Positions 1 through 8,604 of a stretch of 64,000 nucleotides of DNA are shown here, piece after piece. Within the stretch, counting starts at the first letter, position 1; every line of letters begins with the position of its first letter. Location: the NCBI RefSeq assembly GCF_900113185.1, contig NZ_FOZD01000001.1:2294001-2358000 (forward strand), given 5' to 3'. This DNA comes from Agromyces sp. CF514 (lineage in GTDB: Bacteria > Actinomycetota > Actinomycetes > Actinomycetales > Microbacteriaceae). Both the position numbers and the translations under genes were made by a program. Below the pieces are notes generated by a model, which had not been told where the DNA came from, made no database searches, and was given only the letters and a program-made list of their open reading frames with translations.

Positions 1-52
1 ACCCGCGTGATCAGTTTGGAAGACTGAGGCTCTACCATTGAGCTACATCCCC
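1..52 (-). tRNA. tRNA-Gly(TCC), 3' part cut by the window edge
   Basis: On the minus strand the 5' acceptor strand GGGGATG, D-arm (GCTC/GAGC) and anticodon arm (TCAGT/ACTGA around the loop CTTCCAA) are readable. The anticodon is TCC, so this is a glycine tRNA. The T-arm begins at the left edge (CGGGT) and the 3' end lies outside the window. Confidence 0.9.
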
Positions 53-77
53 GTGACCCGCTTCCGGGCACTGGATC

Positions 78-83
78 ATCGTA
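78..83 (-). promoter_or_regulatory. -10 element for tRNA-Gly
   Basis: Read on the minus strand this is TACGAT, about 25 bases upstream of the tRNA 5' end, which would give a leader of roughly 19 bases. No good -35 hexamer is visible. Confidence 0.4.
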
Positions 84-163
84 GTACATCGCGGCGGCGC
101 TCCCGTTCATCGGCCGGTCGGCCGGCGCGTCGCCCCGCGCAGAAACCGCACGTCGCCGTGCAG

Positions 164-169
164 TAGACT
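164..169 (+). promoter_or_regulatory. -10 element upstream of tRNA-Pro and tig
   Basis: TAGACT matches the actinobacterial -10 consensus TAnnnT and lies about 77 bases before tRNA-Pro. The rest of 53-245 holds no gene. It separates the divergent tRNA-Gly and tRNA-Pro. Confidence 0.4.
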
Positions 170-245
170 TTCGGGGGTCCACCCGCGCACGTGCCCGCTT
201 CGGCGTGCCTCGGAGCGAGTGGACTGACGAGTTGAGTCAGCGACT

Positions 246-320
246 CGGGGCGTAGCTCAGCTTGGCTAGAGCGCCCGCTTTGGGAGCGGGAGGTCGCAGG
301 TTCGAATCCTGTCGCCCCGA
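246..320 (+). tRNA. tRNA-Pro(TGG)
   Basis: A full cloverleaf is readable: acceptor CGGGGCG pairs with CGCCCCG, the D-arm is GCTC/GAGC, the anticodon stem CCCGC/GCGGG encloses TTTGGGA, and the T-arm is GCAGG-TTCGAAT-CCTGT. The anticodon TGG reads proline codons. The gene ends about 50 bases before trigger factor. Confidence 0.93.
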
Positions 321-368
321 CGGGTCGTGAGACTCGACACGAACTTCCACCAAACAGGAGATCTTCAC

Positions 369-1835
369 ATGCCGACCACTTCGGTTGAGAAGCTGAGCCC
401 CACTCGCGCCAAGCTCACCATCTCGGTGACGCCCGAGGAGCTGAAGCCCAGCATCGCCCACGCGTACGAGCACATCGCCGAGCAGGTCAACGTGCCCGGC
501 TTCCGCAAGGGCAAGGTGCCGCCGCCCATCATCGACCAGCGCGTCGGCAAGGGCGCCGTGCTCGAGCACGCCGTCAACGAGGGCCTCGACGGCTTCTTCC
601 GCGCCGCAGTCGCCGAGCACGAGCTGCGCCCCCTCGGCCGCCCCGAGGCGGACATCGTCGAGTGGCCGAGCGACAAGGACTTCTCCGGAGACCTCCTCCT
701 CGCCATCGAGGTCGACGTGCGCCCCGAGATCGAGCTGCCCGCCTACGACGGCCTCGAGATCACGGTCGACTCGGTCGAGGTCGGCGACGACGAGGTCACC
801 GAAGAGCTCGAGCGCCTGCGCACCCGCTTCGGCACGCTCGCGACCGTCGACCGTCCGGCCGCGAACGGCGACTTCGTGACGCTCGACCTGGTCGCCACGA
901 TCGAGGGCGTCGAGGTCGACACCGCCAGCGGCATCTCCTACGAGCTCGGCTCGGGCGAGCTGCTCGAGGGCATCGACGAGGCGCTCGACTCCCTCACCGC
1001 CGGTGAGACCACCACGTTCGCGTCCAAGCTGCTCGGCGGCGAGCACGAGGGCCAGACCGCCGAGATCACAGTGACCGTCGGCGCCGTCAAGGAGCGCGAG
1101 CTTCCCGCGGCCGACGACGACTTCGCGCAGATCGCCAGCGAGTTCGACACGCTCGACGAGCTCACCGCGAGCCTGTCCGAGCAGGTCGCCCGCAACAAGT
1201 CGTTCGGCCAGGGCACGCAGGCCCGCGACCTCCTCGTCGACAAGCTCCTCGAGCTCGCCGACGTGCCGGTCGCCGACGCCGTCATCGAAGACGAGGTGCA
1301 CCGTCACCTCGAGGGCGAGAACCGCCTCGAAGACGACGAGCACCGCGCCGAGGTCACCGAGGCGAGCACCAAGGCCTTCAAGACCCAGATCGTGCTCGAC
1401 GCGATCGCCGAGGCCGAGCAGGTCAAGGTCAGCCAGGAGGAGCTCTCGCAGTACCTCGTGCAGGGTGCCGCGCAGTACGGCATGGACCCCAACGAGTTCG
1501 TGCAGATCCTGAGCCAGCAGGGCCAGATCCCCGCCATGGTCGGCGAGGTCGCCCGCAACAAGGCGCTCGCGATCGCGCTCGGCAAGGCCAAGGTGACGGA
1601 TGCCGCAGGCAAGGCCGTCGACCTCTCGGAGTTCACGGCCGTGGCCGGCGACGACGAGGCCGCCGAAGAGGCCCCCGCCGCCGACGAGGCTGCCGCTGAA
1701 GAGGCCCCGGCCCCCAAGAAGCGCGCGACCAAGAAGGCCGCCGCCGAGACCGAGGCTCCGGCCGAGGCCGAGGCCGAGGCTGAAGAGAAGAAGCCGGCTC
1801 GCAAGCGCGCGCCGAAGAAGGCCGACGCCGAGTAA
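369..1835 (+). CDS. tig: Trigger factor, ribosome-associated chaperone and peptidyl-prolyl isomerase
   Basis: Trigger factor binds at the ribosomal exit tunnel and shields nascent chains. The 488-residue protein has the three-part family layout: an N-terminal ribosome-binding domain with the signature GFRKGKVP, a central FKBP-type isomerase domain (about residues 150-240), and a helical C-terminal substrate-binding domain. The last 60 residues or so are a low-complexity Ala/Glu/Lys tail, common in actinobacterial homologues. The start is the ATG behind an AGGAG ribosome site. An upstream in-frame ATG would extend the protein by 14 unrelated residues. A strong hairpin follows, so tig is probably transcribed separately from the clp genes. 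It neighbours clpP1, clpP2 and clpX, as in many bacteria. Confidence 0.97.
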   Translation: MPTTSVEKLSPTRAKLTISVTPEELKPSIAHAYEHIAEQVNVPGFRKGKVPPPIIDQRVGKGAVLEHAVNEGLDGFFRAAVAEHELRPLGRPEADIVEWPSDKDFSGDLLLAIEVDVRPEIELPAYDGLEITVDSVEVGDDEVTEELERLRTRFGTLATVDRPAANGDFVTLDLVATIEGVEVDTASGISYELGSGELLEGIDEALDSLTAGETTTFASKLLGGEHEGQTAEITVTVGAVKERELPAADDDFAQIASEFDTLDELTASLSEQVARNKSFGQGTQARDLLVDKLLELADVPVADAVIEDEVHRHLEGENRLEDDEHRAEVTEASTKAFKTQIVLDAIAEAEQVKVSQEELSQYLVQGAAQYGMDPNEFVQILSQQGQIPAMVGEVARNKALAIALGKAKVTDAAGKAVDLSEFTAVAGDDEAAEEAPAADEAAAEEAPAPKKRATKKAAAETEAPAEAEAEAEEKKPARKRAPKKADAE

Positions 1836-1858
1836 CCACTCGGTCGATCGATCATCAC

Positions 1859-1892
1859 CGCGGGGCCGGGCGTCTGAACGCCCGGCCCCGCG
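1859..1892 (+). terminator. Intrinsic terminator after tig
   Basis: A perfect 14-bp GC-rich stem (1859-1872 with 1879-1892) closes a six-base loop, 24 bases after the tig stop codon. There is only a weak T-rich stretch after it, as is usual in GC-rich Actinobacteria. Confidence 0.8.
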
Positions 1893-1910
1893 TCGTTCCC
1901 GGGAGGGCTC

Positions 1911-2396
1911 ATGGACGAGTGGCAGCAGCGCATCGACGCGATCTGGAACGATGCGTCGGGCACGATCGGCGATGACGAGCTGATCGCGCGCATCGACGCC
2001 GTCGCCGCCGAACGCGGCGGCGACGACGCCCGGGCCGTGTTCGAGCGCGCCGGCGCACGCGACTCGGCCGGGCGGCCCGATGAGGCCGTGCCGCTCTACG
2101 AGCGTGCACTCGCGCTCGGCCTCGACGACGAGCACCGCCCGCAGGCGGTGATCCAGATGGCCAGCAGCATCCGGAACCTCGGCGACGACGCGCGTGCGCT
2201 CGACCTGCTCGAGTCGGAGCTCCGCGATCACGCCGACGCCCCGTTCCGCGACGAGGTCGCCGCGTTCCTCGCGCTGGCGCTCGCGAGCTCCGGAGACGCC
2301 CGCCGTGCCGCATCCGTCGCCCTGCTCGCGCTCGCACCGCACCTCCGGCGCTACACGCGCTCGGTGTCGAACTACGCCCGCGACCTGGTCGACTGA
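1911..2396 (+). CDS. Tetratricopeptide-repeat protein, function unknown
   Basis: This 161-residue protein has no signal peptide or membrane segment. It begins MDEWQQRIDAIW and carries helix pairs of TPR type around residues 45-125, for example the stretch SAGRPDEAVPLYERAL followed by NLGDDARALDLLESEL. Such small TPR proteins usually act as protein-binding scaffolds; the partner is unknown. A GGGAGGG ribosome site sits just before the ATG. It lies between the tig terminator and the clpP1 promoter and is probably transcribed alone. Confidence 0.8.
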   Translation: MDEWQQRIDAIWNDASGTIGDDELIARIDAVAAERGGDDARAVFERAGARDSAGRPDEAVPLYERALALGLDDEHRPQAVIQMASSIRNLGDDARALDLLESELRDHADAPFRDEVAAFLALALASSGDARRAASVALLALAPHLRRYTRSVSNYARDLVD

Positions 2397-2420
2397 CCGA
2401 GCCTCGAACGGCCGCCGCTC

Positions 2421-2434
2421 CGCTGTGGGCGAAC
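2421..2434 (+). promoter_or_regulatory. Candidate ClgR box upstream of clpP1-clpP2
   Basis: The site CGCTGTGGGCGAAC fits the published actinobacterial ClgR core (CGC-Y-N-A-N-R-GCG-W-W-S) at every position except the central A. ClgR is known to activate clpP1P2 in Streptomyces, Corynebacterium and Mycobacterium. The site lies about 60 bases upstream of the -10 element at 2494. The ClgR gene itself is not in this window. Confidence 0.45.
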
Positions 2435-2493
2435 CAGGCGCGACGCGGCATCCGCCGAGGGCGAACAGCCCCGTTCCCGCGTGTTGCACCGGA

Positions 2494-2499
2494 TAGATT
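2494..2499 (+). promoter_or_regulatory. -10 element of clpP1
   Basis: TAGATT, 34 bases before the clpP1 start codon, fits TAnnnT. No convincing -35 is visible, which agrees with dependence on an activator. Confidence 0.45.
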
Positions 2500-2532
2500 C
2501 GACACAACGCGACAACGCAGAAGGAGCGACAC

Positions 2533-3117
2533 ATGGCCGAAGCGACACCCGGCACCGGAGTTTTCGATCGACTGCTGAAGGACCGCATCATCTGGCTCGG
2601 TTCCGAGGTGCGTGACGAGAACGCCAACGAGATCGCAGCCAAGCTGCTGCTGCTCGCGGCCGAAGACCCGAAGAAGGACATCTACCTCTACGTCAACTCG
2701 CCCGGCGGGTCGATCACGGCGGGCATGGCCATCTACGACACCATGCAGTTCGTGCCGAACGACATCGTGACCGTCGGCATCGGCATGGCCGCGTCCATGG
2801 GTCAGCTCCTCCTCACGGCGGGCACCAAGGGCAAGCGCTACATCACCCCCAACGCCCGAGTGCTGCTGCACCAGCCGCACGGCGGCTTCGGCGGCACCGC
2901 GAGCGACATCCAGACGCAGGCGCAGCTCATCGTCTCGATGAAGAACCGTCTCGCCGAGATCACCGCGGCCCAGACCGGCAAGTCGGTCGAGCAGATCAAC
3001 GCCGACGGCGACCGCGACCGCTGGTTCACCGCCCAGGAGGCGCTCGAGTACGGGTTCGTCGACCACATCCGCGAGTCGGCGCTCGACGTCGCCGGCGGCG
3101 GCGGAACCCAGGCGTAG
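2533..3117 (+). CDS. clpP1: ATP-dependent Clp protease proteolytic subunit 1
   Basis: ClpP forms the chambered serine protease that degrades proteins unfolded by ClpX or ClpC. The 194-residue protein is of normal length and carries the full catalytic triad: Ser88 in GMAASMGQ, His113 in LLHQPHGG and Asp162 in DRDRW. The handle-region motif NSPGGS is present. An AAGGAG site precedes the ATG. The gene is followed after 26 bases by a second clpP, so the two form an operon; in Actinobacteria both proteins are needed for an active mixed tetradecamer. Confidence 0.97.
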   Translation: MAEATPGTGVFDRLLKDRIIWLGSEVRDENANEIAAKLLLLAAEDPKKDIYLYVNSPGGSITAGMAIYDTMQFVPNDIVTVGIGMAASMGQLLLTAGTKGKRYITPNARVLLHQPHGGFGGTASDIQTQAQLIVSMKNRLAEITAAQTGKSVEQINADGDRDRWFTAQEALEYGFVDHIRESALDVAGGGGTQA

Positions 3118-3143
3118 GCATCGAGAGAAGAGAGAACGAGCGA

Positions 3144-3827
3144 ATGTCAGTACCTACTTTCGGTGGCCCCGCGTTCGGAGGCACCGCTTTCAACGGCGTG
3201 CAGGCTCCCGGTTCGCGCTACATCCTGCCGAGCTTCGAGGAGCGCACCGCCTACGGCTACAAGCGCCAGGACCCCTACGCCAAGCTGTTCGAGGACCGCA
3301 TCATCTTCCTCGGCGTGCAGGTCGACGACGCGTCGGCCGACGACATCATGGCGCAGCTGCTGGTGCTCGAGTCGATGGATCCCGACCGCGACATCATCAT
3401 GTACATCAACTCGCCCGGCGGGTCGTTCACGGCCATGACGGCGATCTACGACACCATGCAGTACATCCGGCCCGAGGTCATGACCGTGGTGCTCGGGCAG
3501 GCGGCTTCCGCCGCAGCCGTGCTGGCCGCGGCCGGCACGCCGGGCAAGCGCCTGGCGCTGCCGAACGCGCGCGTGCTGATCCACCAGCCCGCCATGGGCG
3601 AGGCCGGGCACGGTCAGGCGTCCGACATCGAGATCCAGGCGGCCGAGATCCTGCGCATGCGCACGTGGCTCGAAGAGACGCTCTCGCGTCACTCGAACCG
3701 CACGCCCGAGCAGGTCAACGCCGACATCGACCGCGACAAGATCCTCTCCGCGCAGGAGGCGTTCGAGTACGGGCTCATCGACCAGGTGCTCACCTCGCGC
3801 AAGGCGCTGCCCGCGATCACGCGCTGA
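3144..3827 (+). CDS. clpP2: ATP-dependent Clp protease proteolytic subunit 2
   Basis: This is the second ClpP of the pair, 227 residues, with a longer N-terminus of about 30 residues than ClpP1. The triad is complete: Ser122 in GQAASAAA, His147 in LIHQPAMG and Asp198 in DIDRDK. The extra N-terminal segment (Gly/Phe-rich, then [15 protein letters not shown]) is typical of actinobacterial ClpP2 and is normally processed. It is expected to assemble with ClpP1, with ClpX docking on the ClpP2 ring. A strong hairpin follows. Confidence 0.97.
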   Translation: MSVPTFGGPAFGGTAFNGVQAPGSRYILPSFEERTAYGYKRQDPYAKLFEDRIIFLGVQVDDASADDIMAQLLVLESMDPDRDIIMYINSPGGSFTAMTAIYDTMQYIRPEVMTVVLGQAASAAAVLAAAGTPGKRLALPNARVLIHQPAMGEAGHGQASDIEIQAAEILRMRTWLEETLSRHSNRTPEQVNADIDRDKILSAQEAFEYGLIDQVLTSRKALPAITR

Positions 3828-3853
3828 TCGCGGTGCGCTGAGGCGCGACGCAT

Positions 3854-3888
3854 GACGGATGCCCCGGCGGTTCGCCGGGGCATCCGTC
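3854..3888 (+). terminator. Intrinsic terminator after clpP2
   Basis: A perfect 15-bp stem (3854-3868 with 3874-3888) with a five-base loop stands 26 bases after clpP2. The stem arms contain the inverted pair GGATGCC/GGCATCC, the core of the over-represented motif described in the findings. Confidence 0.8.
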
Positions 3889-4002
3889 GCATTCCGGCCG
3901 CCCGCCGGCCCGCCGGATGAAACCGGCGTGCGCGTTCGCCCGACGCGAAACGCCCCCGGGATCATTCCGGGCGCGTCTGGCCGTGGGGCGCCGTTCTCGG
4001 GC

Positions 4003-4008
4003 TAGGCT
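4003..4008 (+). promoter_or_regulatory. -10 element of clpX
   Basis: TAGGCT, 30 bases before the clpX ATG, gives a leader of about 24 bases that contains the ribosome site AGGGAGGG. Confidence 0.5.
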
Positions 4009-4038
4009 CGTTGCAGACTCGTCGACAGGGAGGGTTCG

Positions 4039-5316
4039 ATGGCACGCATCGGGGAGAGCGCCGATCTGCTCAAGTGCTCGTTCTGCGGAAAGAGCCAGAA
4101 GCAGGTCCAGCAGTTGATCGCTGGGCCGGGCGTCTACATCTGCGACGAGTGCGTCGAGCTCTGCAACGAGATCATCGAGGAGCGCCTCGCCGAGTCCGGC
4201 GAGACCGAGGCGGGGGAGTTCGAGCTCCCGAAGCCGAAGGAGATCTTCGGCTTCCTCGAGGAGTACGTCATCGGCCAGGAGGCCGCCAAGAAGGCACTCG
4301 CCGTCGCGGTCTACAACCACTACAAGCGGGTTCGCGCGAAGTCCACGCTCACGACGGCCGACCGTGCGCACGACGACGTCGAGATCGCCAAGTCGAACAT
4401 CCTGCTGATCGGCCCGACCGGCTGCGGCAAGACCTACCTGGCGCAGACCCTCGCGAAGCAGCTGAACGTGCCGTTCGCCGTGGCCGACGCGACGGCGCTC
4501 ACCGAGGCGGGATACGTCGGCGAAGACGTCGAGAACATCCTCCTCAAGTTGATCCAGGCCGCCGACTACGACGTCAAGCGCGCAGAGACCGGCATCATCT
4601 ACATCGACGAGGTCGACAAGATCGCCCGCAAGGCCGAGAATCCGTCGATCACGCGCGACGTGTCGGGCGAGGGCGTGCAGCAGGCGCTGCTGAAGATCCT
4701 CGAGGGCACCGTCGCCTCCGTGCCCCCGCAGGGCGGGCGCAAGCACCCGCACCAGGAGTTCATCCAGATCGACACGACGAACGTGCTGTTCATCGTCGCC
4801 GGCGCCTTCTCGGGGCTCGAGAGCATCATCTCCTCGCGTGCGGGCAAGCGCGGCATCGGCTTCGGCGCACCGCTGCACAACAAGGAGAGCGACGCGCAGC
4901 TCTTCAGCGAGGTGCTCCCCGAAGACCTGCACAAGTTCGGCCTGATCCCCGAGTTCATCGGCCGTCTGCCCGTCGTGGCCACGGTGACGCCGCTCGACCG
5001 CGAGGCGCTCATGGAGATCCTCACCGAACCGAAGAACGCGCTCGTCAAGCAGTACCAGCGCATGTTCGAGATCGACGGGGTGCAGCTCGACTTCGAAGAG
5101 GCCGCGCTCGAGGCGATCGCCGACCTCGCGGTGCTTCGACAGACCGGCGCCCGCGGCCTCCGCGCGATCATGGAAGAGGTGCTCGGGCCGATCATGTTCG
5201 AGGTGCCCTCATCCACCGGTGTCGCACGCGTGGTCGTCACGAAGGCGGCGGTGCTCGACAACGCCGCGCCGACGATCGTGCCGCACAAGCCGCGCCGCGC
5301 CGAGAAGTCCGCCTGA
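4039..5316 (+). CDS. clpX: ATP-dependent protease ATP-binding subunit ClpX
   Basis: ClpX is the AAA+ unfoldase that feeds substrates to ClpP. The 425-residue protein has the N-terminal zinc-binding domain with Cys13, Cys16, Cys35 and Cys38, Walker A GPTGCGKT (125-132), Walker B ending in Asp190-Glu191, pore loop GYVG (158-161), the RKH loop (234-236), the ClpP-docking Ile-Gly-Phe tripeptide (273-275) and sensor-2 GARGLR (370-375). No key residue is missing. It has its own promoter 210 bases downstream of clpP2, so the protease and its unfoldase can be controlled separately. Confidence 0.97.
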   Translation: MARIGESADLLKCSFCGKSQKQVQQLIAGPGVYICDECVELCNEIIEERLAESGETEAGEFELPKPKEIFGFLEEYVIGQEAAKKALAVAVYNHYKRVRAKSTLTTADRAHDDVEIAKSNILLIGPTGCGKTYLAQTLAKQLNVPFAVADATALTEAGYVGEDVENILLKLIQAADYDVKRAETGIIYIDEVDKIARKAENPSITRDVSGEGVQQALLKILEGTVASVPPQGGRKHPHQEFIQIDTTNVLFIVAGAFSGLESIISSRAGKRGIGFGAPLHNKESDAQLFSEVLPEDLHKFGLIPEFIGRLPVVATVTPLDREALMEILTEPKNALVKQYQRMFEIDGVQLDFEEAALEAIADLAVLRQTGARGLRAIMEEVLGPIMFEVPSSTGVARVVVTKAAVLDNAAPTIVPHKPRRAEKSA

Positions 5317-5323
5317 CCCAGGC

Positions 5324-6487
5324 ACGACCATCTTCCACACGGTCGTCGCGGGGGTCATCGCCGCCATCACGGGGTTCGCGAGTTCCTTCGCGCTCGTGAT
5401 CGCCGGCTTCGTCGCCGTGGGCGCGACCGACGCGCAGGCCGCGTCGGGGCTCTTCGCCCTGTGCATCGCCACCGGCGTGCTGTGCATCGCACTGCCGATC
5501 GCGCTTCGGATGCCGGTCTCGTTCGCGTGGTCGACGCCGGGGGCGGCGCTGCTCGTCTCGGCGTCCGCGACCACCCAGCAGTTCGGTGCCGCGATCGGGG
5601 CGTTCCTCGTGTGCAGCGCGCTCATCGTGGTCGCCGGCCTGTGGCCCGCGTTCGGCCGCTTGATCACGTCGATCCCGAAGCCGCTCGCGAGTGCGATGCT
5701 CGCCGGCATCCTGTTCCCGATCTGCCTCGCACCCGTCACGGCGACCGTCGAGCAGCCCGCGATCGCCGTGCCGATGGTGCTCGTGTGGCTGCTCCTCGCC
5801 CGGCTGGCGCCCCGCTGGGCCGTGCCCGCCGCCATGGGCGTCGCGGTCGTGGGCATCGCGATCATCGCCGGGCCGGCGGTGCTCGCCGCGCCGACCGTGA
5901 CCCCTTCGCTCGAGTTCGTCGCGCCCGCCTTCGACCCGGCGGTGATCGTGAGCCTCGGGCTCCCGCTCTTCGTCGTCACGATGGCCGGGCAGAACGTTCC
6001 GGGGTTCGCCGTCATGTCGACGTTCGGCTACGAGGTGCCGCCACGGCCCGTGCTCGTGAGCTCGGGCGCGGCCGGAGTCGGCGCCGCGCTGTTCGGCGGA
6101 CACGCGATCAACCTCGCGGCGATCACGGCCGCCATCATGGCCGGCCCGGAGGCGAATCCCGATCCGGCCAAGCGCTGGGTCGCCACGGTGTCGGCGGGCG
6201 TCTCCTACCTGGTGCTGGGCGCTGCGGCGGGACTGGCTGCGGCGATCGTGCAGGCGTCCCCGCCCGTGATCATCACCGCGGTCGCCGGGCTCGCGCTCCT
6301 CGGAGCCCTCGTCGCGGCGGTGACCGGCGCGCTCGAGGCCGTCGATTCCCGCATCGCCGCGATCGGCACGTTCCTCGTCACGGCGTCGGGCGTCGCCGTG
6401 GTCGGCATCGGCTCGGCGTTCTGGGGGTTGCTCGTCGGGGGAGTGCTGCTCGTCTGGCTGCGGCCACGACGCCGAGTCGCCGCCTGA
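5324..6487 (+). CDS. benE: Benzoate/H+ symporter family (BenE) membrane protein, start uncertain
   Basis: BenE-family proteins are inner-membrane carriers of about 400 residues with around 12 membrane helices, some of which import benzoate with protons. The readable protein is almost entirely hydrophobic segments from the first residues ([21 protein letters not shown]) to the last ([11 protein letters not shown] region), with the family motif [11 protein letters not shown]. The true start is unclear. The only canonical in-frame start codon upstream is a GTG at 5219 inside clpX, which would add an arginine-rich stretch that looks like a clpX shadow. I give the first codon that clearly belongs to the protein. 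No benzoate catabolic genes are nearby, so the substrate is open. Confidence 0.75.
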   Translation, partial: TTIFHTVVAGVIAAITGFASSFALVIAGFVAVGATDAQAASGLFALCIATGVLCIALPIALRMPVSFAWSTPGAALLVSASATTQQFGAAIGAFLVCSALIVVAGLWPAFGRLITSIPKPLASAMLAGILFPICLAPVTATVEQPAIAVPMVLVWLLLARLAPRWAVPAAMGVAVVGIAIIAGPAVLAAPTVTPSLEFVAPAFDPAVIVSLGLPLFVVTMAGQNVPGFAVMSTFGYEVPPRPVLVSSGAAGVGAALFGGHAINLAAITAAIMAGPEANPDPAKRWVATVSAGVSYLVLGAAAGLAAAIVQASPPVIITAVAGLALLGALVAAVTGALEAVDSRIAAIGTFLVTASGVAVVGIGSAFWGLLVGGVLLVWLRPRRRVAA

Positions 6488-6533
6488 TCGAATCGAGGCG
6501 CTGCCGGGCCGGGTCGGGCGAGTCGTGGAGCGG

Positions 6534-7619
6534 TCAGGCGAGGTCGTCGTCGGTGCGAGCGCCGAAGACGATCTCGTCCCAGCTCGGCATCGATGCACGG
6601 CCCTTCTTGGCACCGCGCTGCGTGCCGGAGGCACCGGAGTTCGTCGCTCCCGTCGTCGCCTTGGCGCCCCAGATCGAGCGGGCGGCGCCCGACGGACGCT
6701 CATCGGGCGCTTCTTCTTCTGCCGCCTGAGACAGGGGAGCCGGATCTGCGGGCAACGGAAGCTCGGGCTGCTCGACCTCGGTCGTCGCGGCCTCGCGCTC
6801 GCCCCTGCGTCGGCGCAGCGCCTCGAGCAGGTCGGCGGTCTCGCCGAGCGCCTGTGCGGGCTCGTCGGCACGCTTGATCGCGGCACGCGATGCAGCCGGA
6901 CTCGAGACCGAGGGAGTCGTGCGTGCGTACGGAAGCGGCTCGAGGTGCGGAGCGGTGTCGAGTGCGGTGTCGACCGGCTCCTCGAACGTGAAGGCGCCGC
7001 TGTCGAAGCGCGACTCCTCGTTGTCGGGGCCGACCGCGCGCAGGCGCGGCATCAGCCCGCCCCGCAACTCGCCCTGCTGGGACAGGGTCGTCGCCTCGGA
7101 GTTCAACGGGTGAAGCGACTGCTTGCGCGGCTCGAAGCCCCAGCGCGCGTCGTGGTCGATGCTGTCGGCCGTGAACTCGAGCTTCACGATCCAGCCGCGT
7201 TCCTCGTCCTTCCAGCTCGCCCAACGCTCGCCGAGCGCACCGAGCTTGGCCAGACGGTCGCGGATCGCGAGACCGAACGTGACCGGCTCGTCGGAGTCCT
7301 GCTCGATCACGGCGTGCACGGGCACGGCGAGGGCGCTCGTGACCATGTGCTCGCGTTCGGCGACGACCGGACCCTCGAAGCGGCGCACGTAGTCGACGGA
7401 CGCGCCGGTGACCTGCGCGACCTCTTCGGCCGAGAGGCCGGAGCGGATGAGCGCCTGCACCTCGCGCGGGGAGGGTTTCGGCCCGGTGTGGATCTCGGGC
7501 TGCGCCTGGCGGATCCGGGACTGCAGCACGTCGTCGATCTCGATCCGGAAACGTGCGCCATCGTCGGACGCGGCGACCAGGGCGCCGTTCTCGACTCCGA
7601 TTACTTTCAGTTCCTGCAT
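6534..7619 (-). CDS. sepH: Septation protein SepH (DUF3071)
   Basis: SepH is an actinobacterial cell-division protein that binds FtsZ and stimulates its assembly, as shown in Streptomyces venezuelae. This 361-residue protein has the conserved N-terminal DUF3071 domain, starting MQELKVIGVENGALV and containing a helix-turn-helix-like segment around residues 48-92 (PREVQALIRSGLSAEEVAQVTGASVDYVRRFEG region). About 170 variable residues rich in Pro, Glu and Ala follow. A GAAGGG site precedes the ATG. The gene is convergent with the BenE gene and divergent from the DUF4193 gene, the usual actinobacterial setting near dut. Confidence 0.88.
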   Translation of the reverse strand: MQELKVIGVENGALVAASDDGARFRIEIDDVLQSRIRQAQPEIHTGPKPSPREVQALIRSGLSAEEVAQVTGASVDYVRRFEGPVVAEREHMVTSALAVPVHAVIEQDSDEPVTFGLAIRDRLAKLGALGERWASWKDEERGWIVKLEFTADSIDHDARWGFEPRKQSLHPLNSEATTLSQQGELRGGLMPRLRAVGPDNEESRFDSGAFTFEEPVDTALDTAPHLEPLPYARTTPSVSSPAASRAAIKRADEPAQALGETADLLEALRRRRGEREAATTEVEQPELPLPADPAPLSQAAEEEAPDERPSGAARSIWGAKATTGATNSGASGTQRGAKKGRASMPSWDEIVFGARTDDDLA

Positions 7620-7742
7620 CTCGACAAGCCCTTCCGTGCTTCAGTCTCCGCACAAGGATGCCATGTCGCGAGCGGCCGTTCTGGGAATACGCCGGGCGCG
7701 CCGGAAGTTGAACGGGGCAAATGGTAGACCAGTCGGAAAGGT

Positions 7743-7771
7743 TTGCCAATGATGACGTTTTGATGCAGACT
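7743..7771 (+). promoter_or_regulatory. Promoter of the DUF4193 gene
   Basis: TTGCCA (7743-7748), a 17-base spacer and CAGACT (7766-7771) make a plausible sigma-70-type promoter with a leader of about 34 bases. The 190-base divergent gap to sepH holds no other gene. Confidence 0.4.
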
Positions 7772-7811
7772 ATGGCCGCCGAATCTTCGGCGCTGACGGA
7801 AATGGATGGGA

Positions 7812-8105
7812 ATGGCAACGGATTACGACGCACCACGGAAGACCGAAGACGACTCCGAGTCGATCGAGGCCCTCAAGGAGCGCGTGCCTGACAAGATGTC
7901 CGGTGTGGTCGACGTCGAAGACGCCGACAACCCCGGTGGTTTCGACCTGCCCGGTGCCGACCTCTCAGACGTCGAGCTCGACGTCGTCGTGCTCCCGCCG
8001 CAGGCTGACGAGTTCACGTGCGTGAACTGCTTCCTGGTGAAGCACCGTTCGCAGATCGACCACGAGTCCAAGCTCGGACCGATCTGCCTGGAGTGCGCCG
8101 CCTAG
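7812..8105 (+). CDS. DUF4193 family small acidic protein with a zinc-ribbon-like tail
   Basis: This 97-residue protein begins MATDYDAPRKTEDDSESIEALKERV, a sequence nearly constant across Actinobacteria. Its middle is acidic, and the C-terminus has two Cys pairs (CVNCFLVKHRSQ and CLECAA) spaced like a metal-binding ribbon. The function is not known. Two more ATG codons lie just upstream; the third is chosen because the family begins MATDY. Its stop codon overlaps the stop region of the convergent DUF3093 gene by four bases. Confidence 0.88.
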   Translation: MATDYDAPRKTEDDSESIEALKERVPDKMSGVVDVEDADNPGGFDLPGADLSDVELDVVVLPPQADEFTCVNCFLVKHRSQIDHESKLGPICLECAA

Positions 8106-8566
8106 TCGGCGTCCTCCCCGTGCTCTGGCCGCCGTGATCCGTTGATCGCGGCGGCCAATTCATTTGCCCGGCGGCTCGAGACGAGCCAGTAGGGCACGGG
8201 GTCGGTCGCGTCCTCGATCGGCACGCGCACCAGGGTCTTGACCCACCCGCGAGTGACGAGGTACGCCCTGGCGTCGAGTCCGGTGCCCATCTCGACTCGT
8301 GCCTGCACCTCGTCGGCGGCGATGGCCCGGCCCGTCTGGGACAGGGCGATCTCCGCGCGCCCGGCACGCAGCACGCCATCGGCCACCTCGACCACCGGCG
8401 ACGTGATCGAGAGCACGCCGACGCACGCGCCGTAGAGCACGATGCCCGTGACGATCCCGGCCGGCATCGACACCGGCGCGAGCACCAGGATGCTCGCGGG
8501 CACGAGCAGCAGGGTGGCGATGTAGATCCACGGGGTGGGCCAGAGGCGTTCGCGATACACGGGCAT
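8102..8566 (-). CDS. DUF3093 family membrane protein
   Basis: The 154-residue protein starts MPVYRERLWPTPWIYIATLLLVPASILVLAP and has two hydrophobic segments within the first 65 residues, followed by a soluble domain that ends WLVSSRRANELAAAI. This is the DUF3093 family, found next to dut in many Actinobacteria; no activity has been assigned. It is divergent from dut with only 38 bases between the start codons, so the two promoters must overlap and the transcripts probably have little or no leader. Confidence 0.85.
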   Translation of the reverse strand: MPVYRERLWPTPWIYIATLLLVPASILVLAPVSMPAGIVTGIVLYGACVGVLSITSPVVEVADGVLRAGRAEIALSQTGRAIAADEVQARVEMGTGLDARAYLVTRGWVKTLVRVPIEDATDPVPYWLVSSRRANELAAAINGSRRPEHGEDAD

Positions 8567-8592
8567 GGCTCTATTCGATCAGACTTCTGCAC

Positions 8593-8598
8593 TACCCT
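8593..8598 (+). promoter_or_regulatory. -10 element of dut, leaderless arrangement
   Basis: TACCCT ends exactly six bases before the GTG start of dut, so transcription would begin at or next to the start codon. The 38-base gap also has to hold the divergent DUF3093 promoter; TCGAAT on the minus strand (8573-8578) is at the same six-base spacing. Confidence 0.55.
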
Positions 8599-8604
8599 CG
8601 AACG

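Noticed and set aside
1660..1832. Ala/Glu/Lys-rich repeats at the end of tig as a separate repeat element
   Set aside because: They are in frame and form the variable acidic tail common in actinobacterial trigger factors.
237..2681. Open frame of 814 codons on the minus strand across tRNA-Pro, tig and the TPR gene
   Set aside because: It runs through a tRNA gene and a terminator and has no recognisable domain; it is an antisense shadow.
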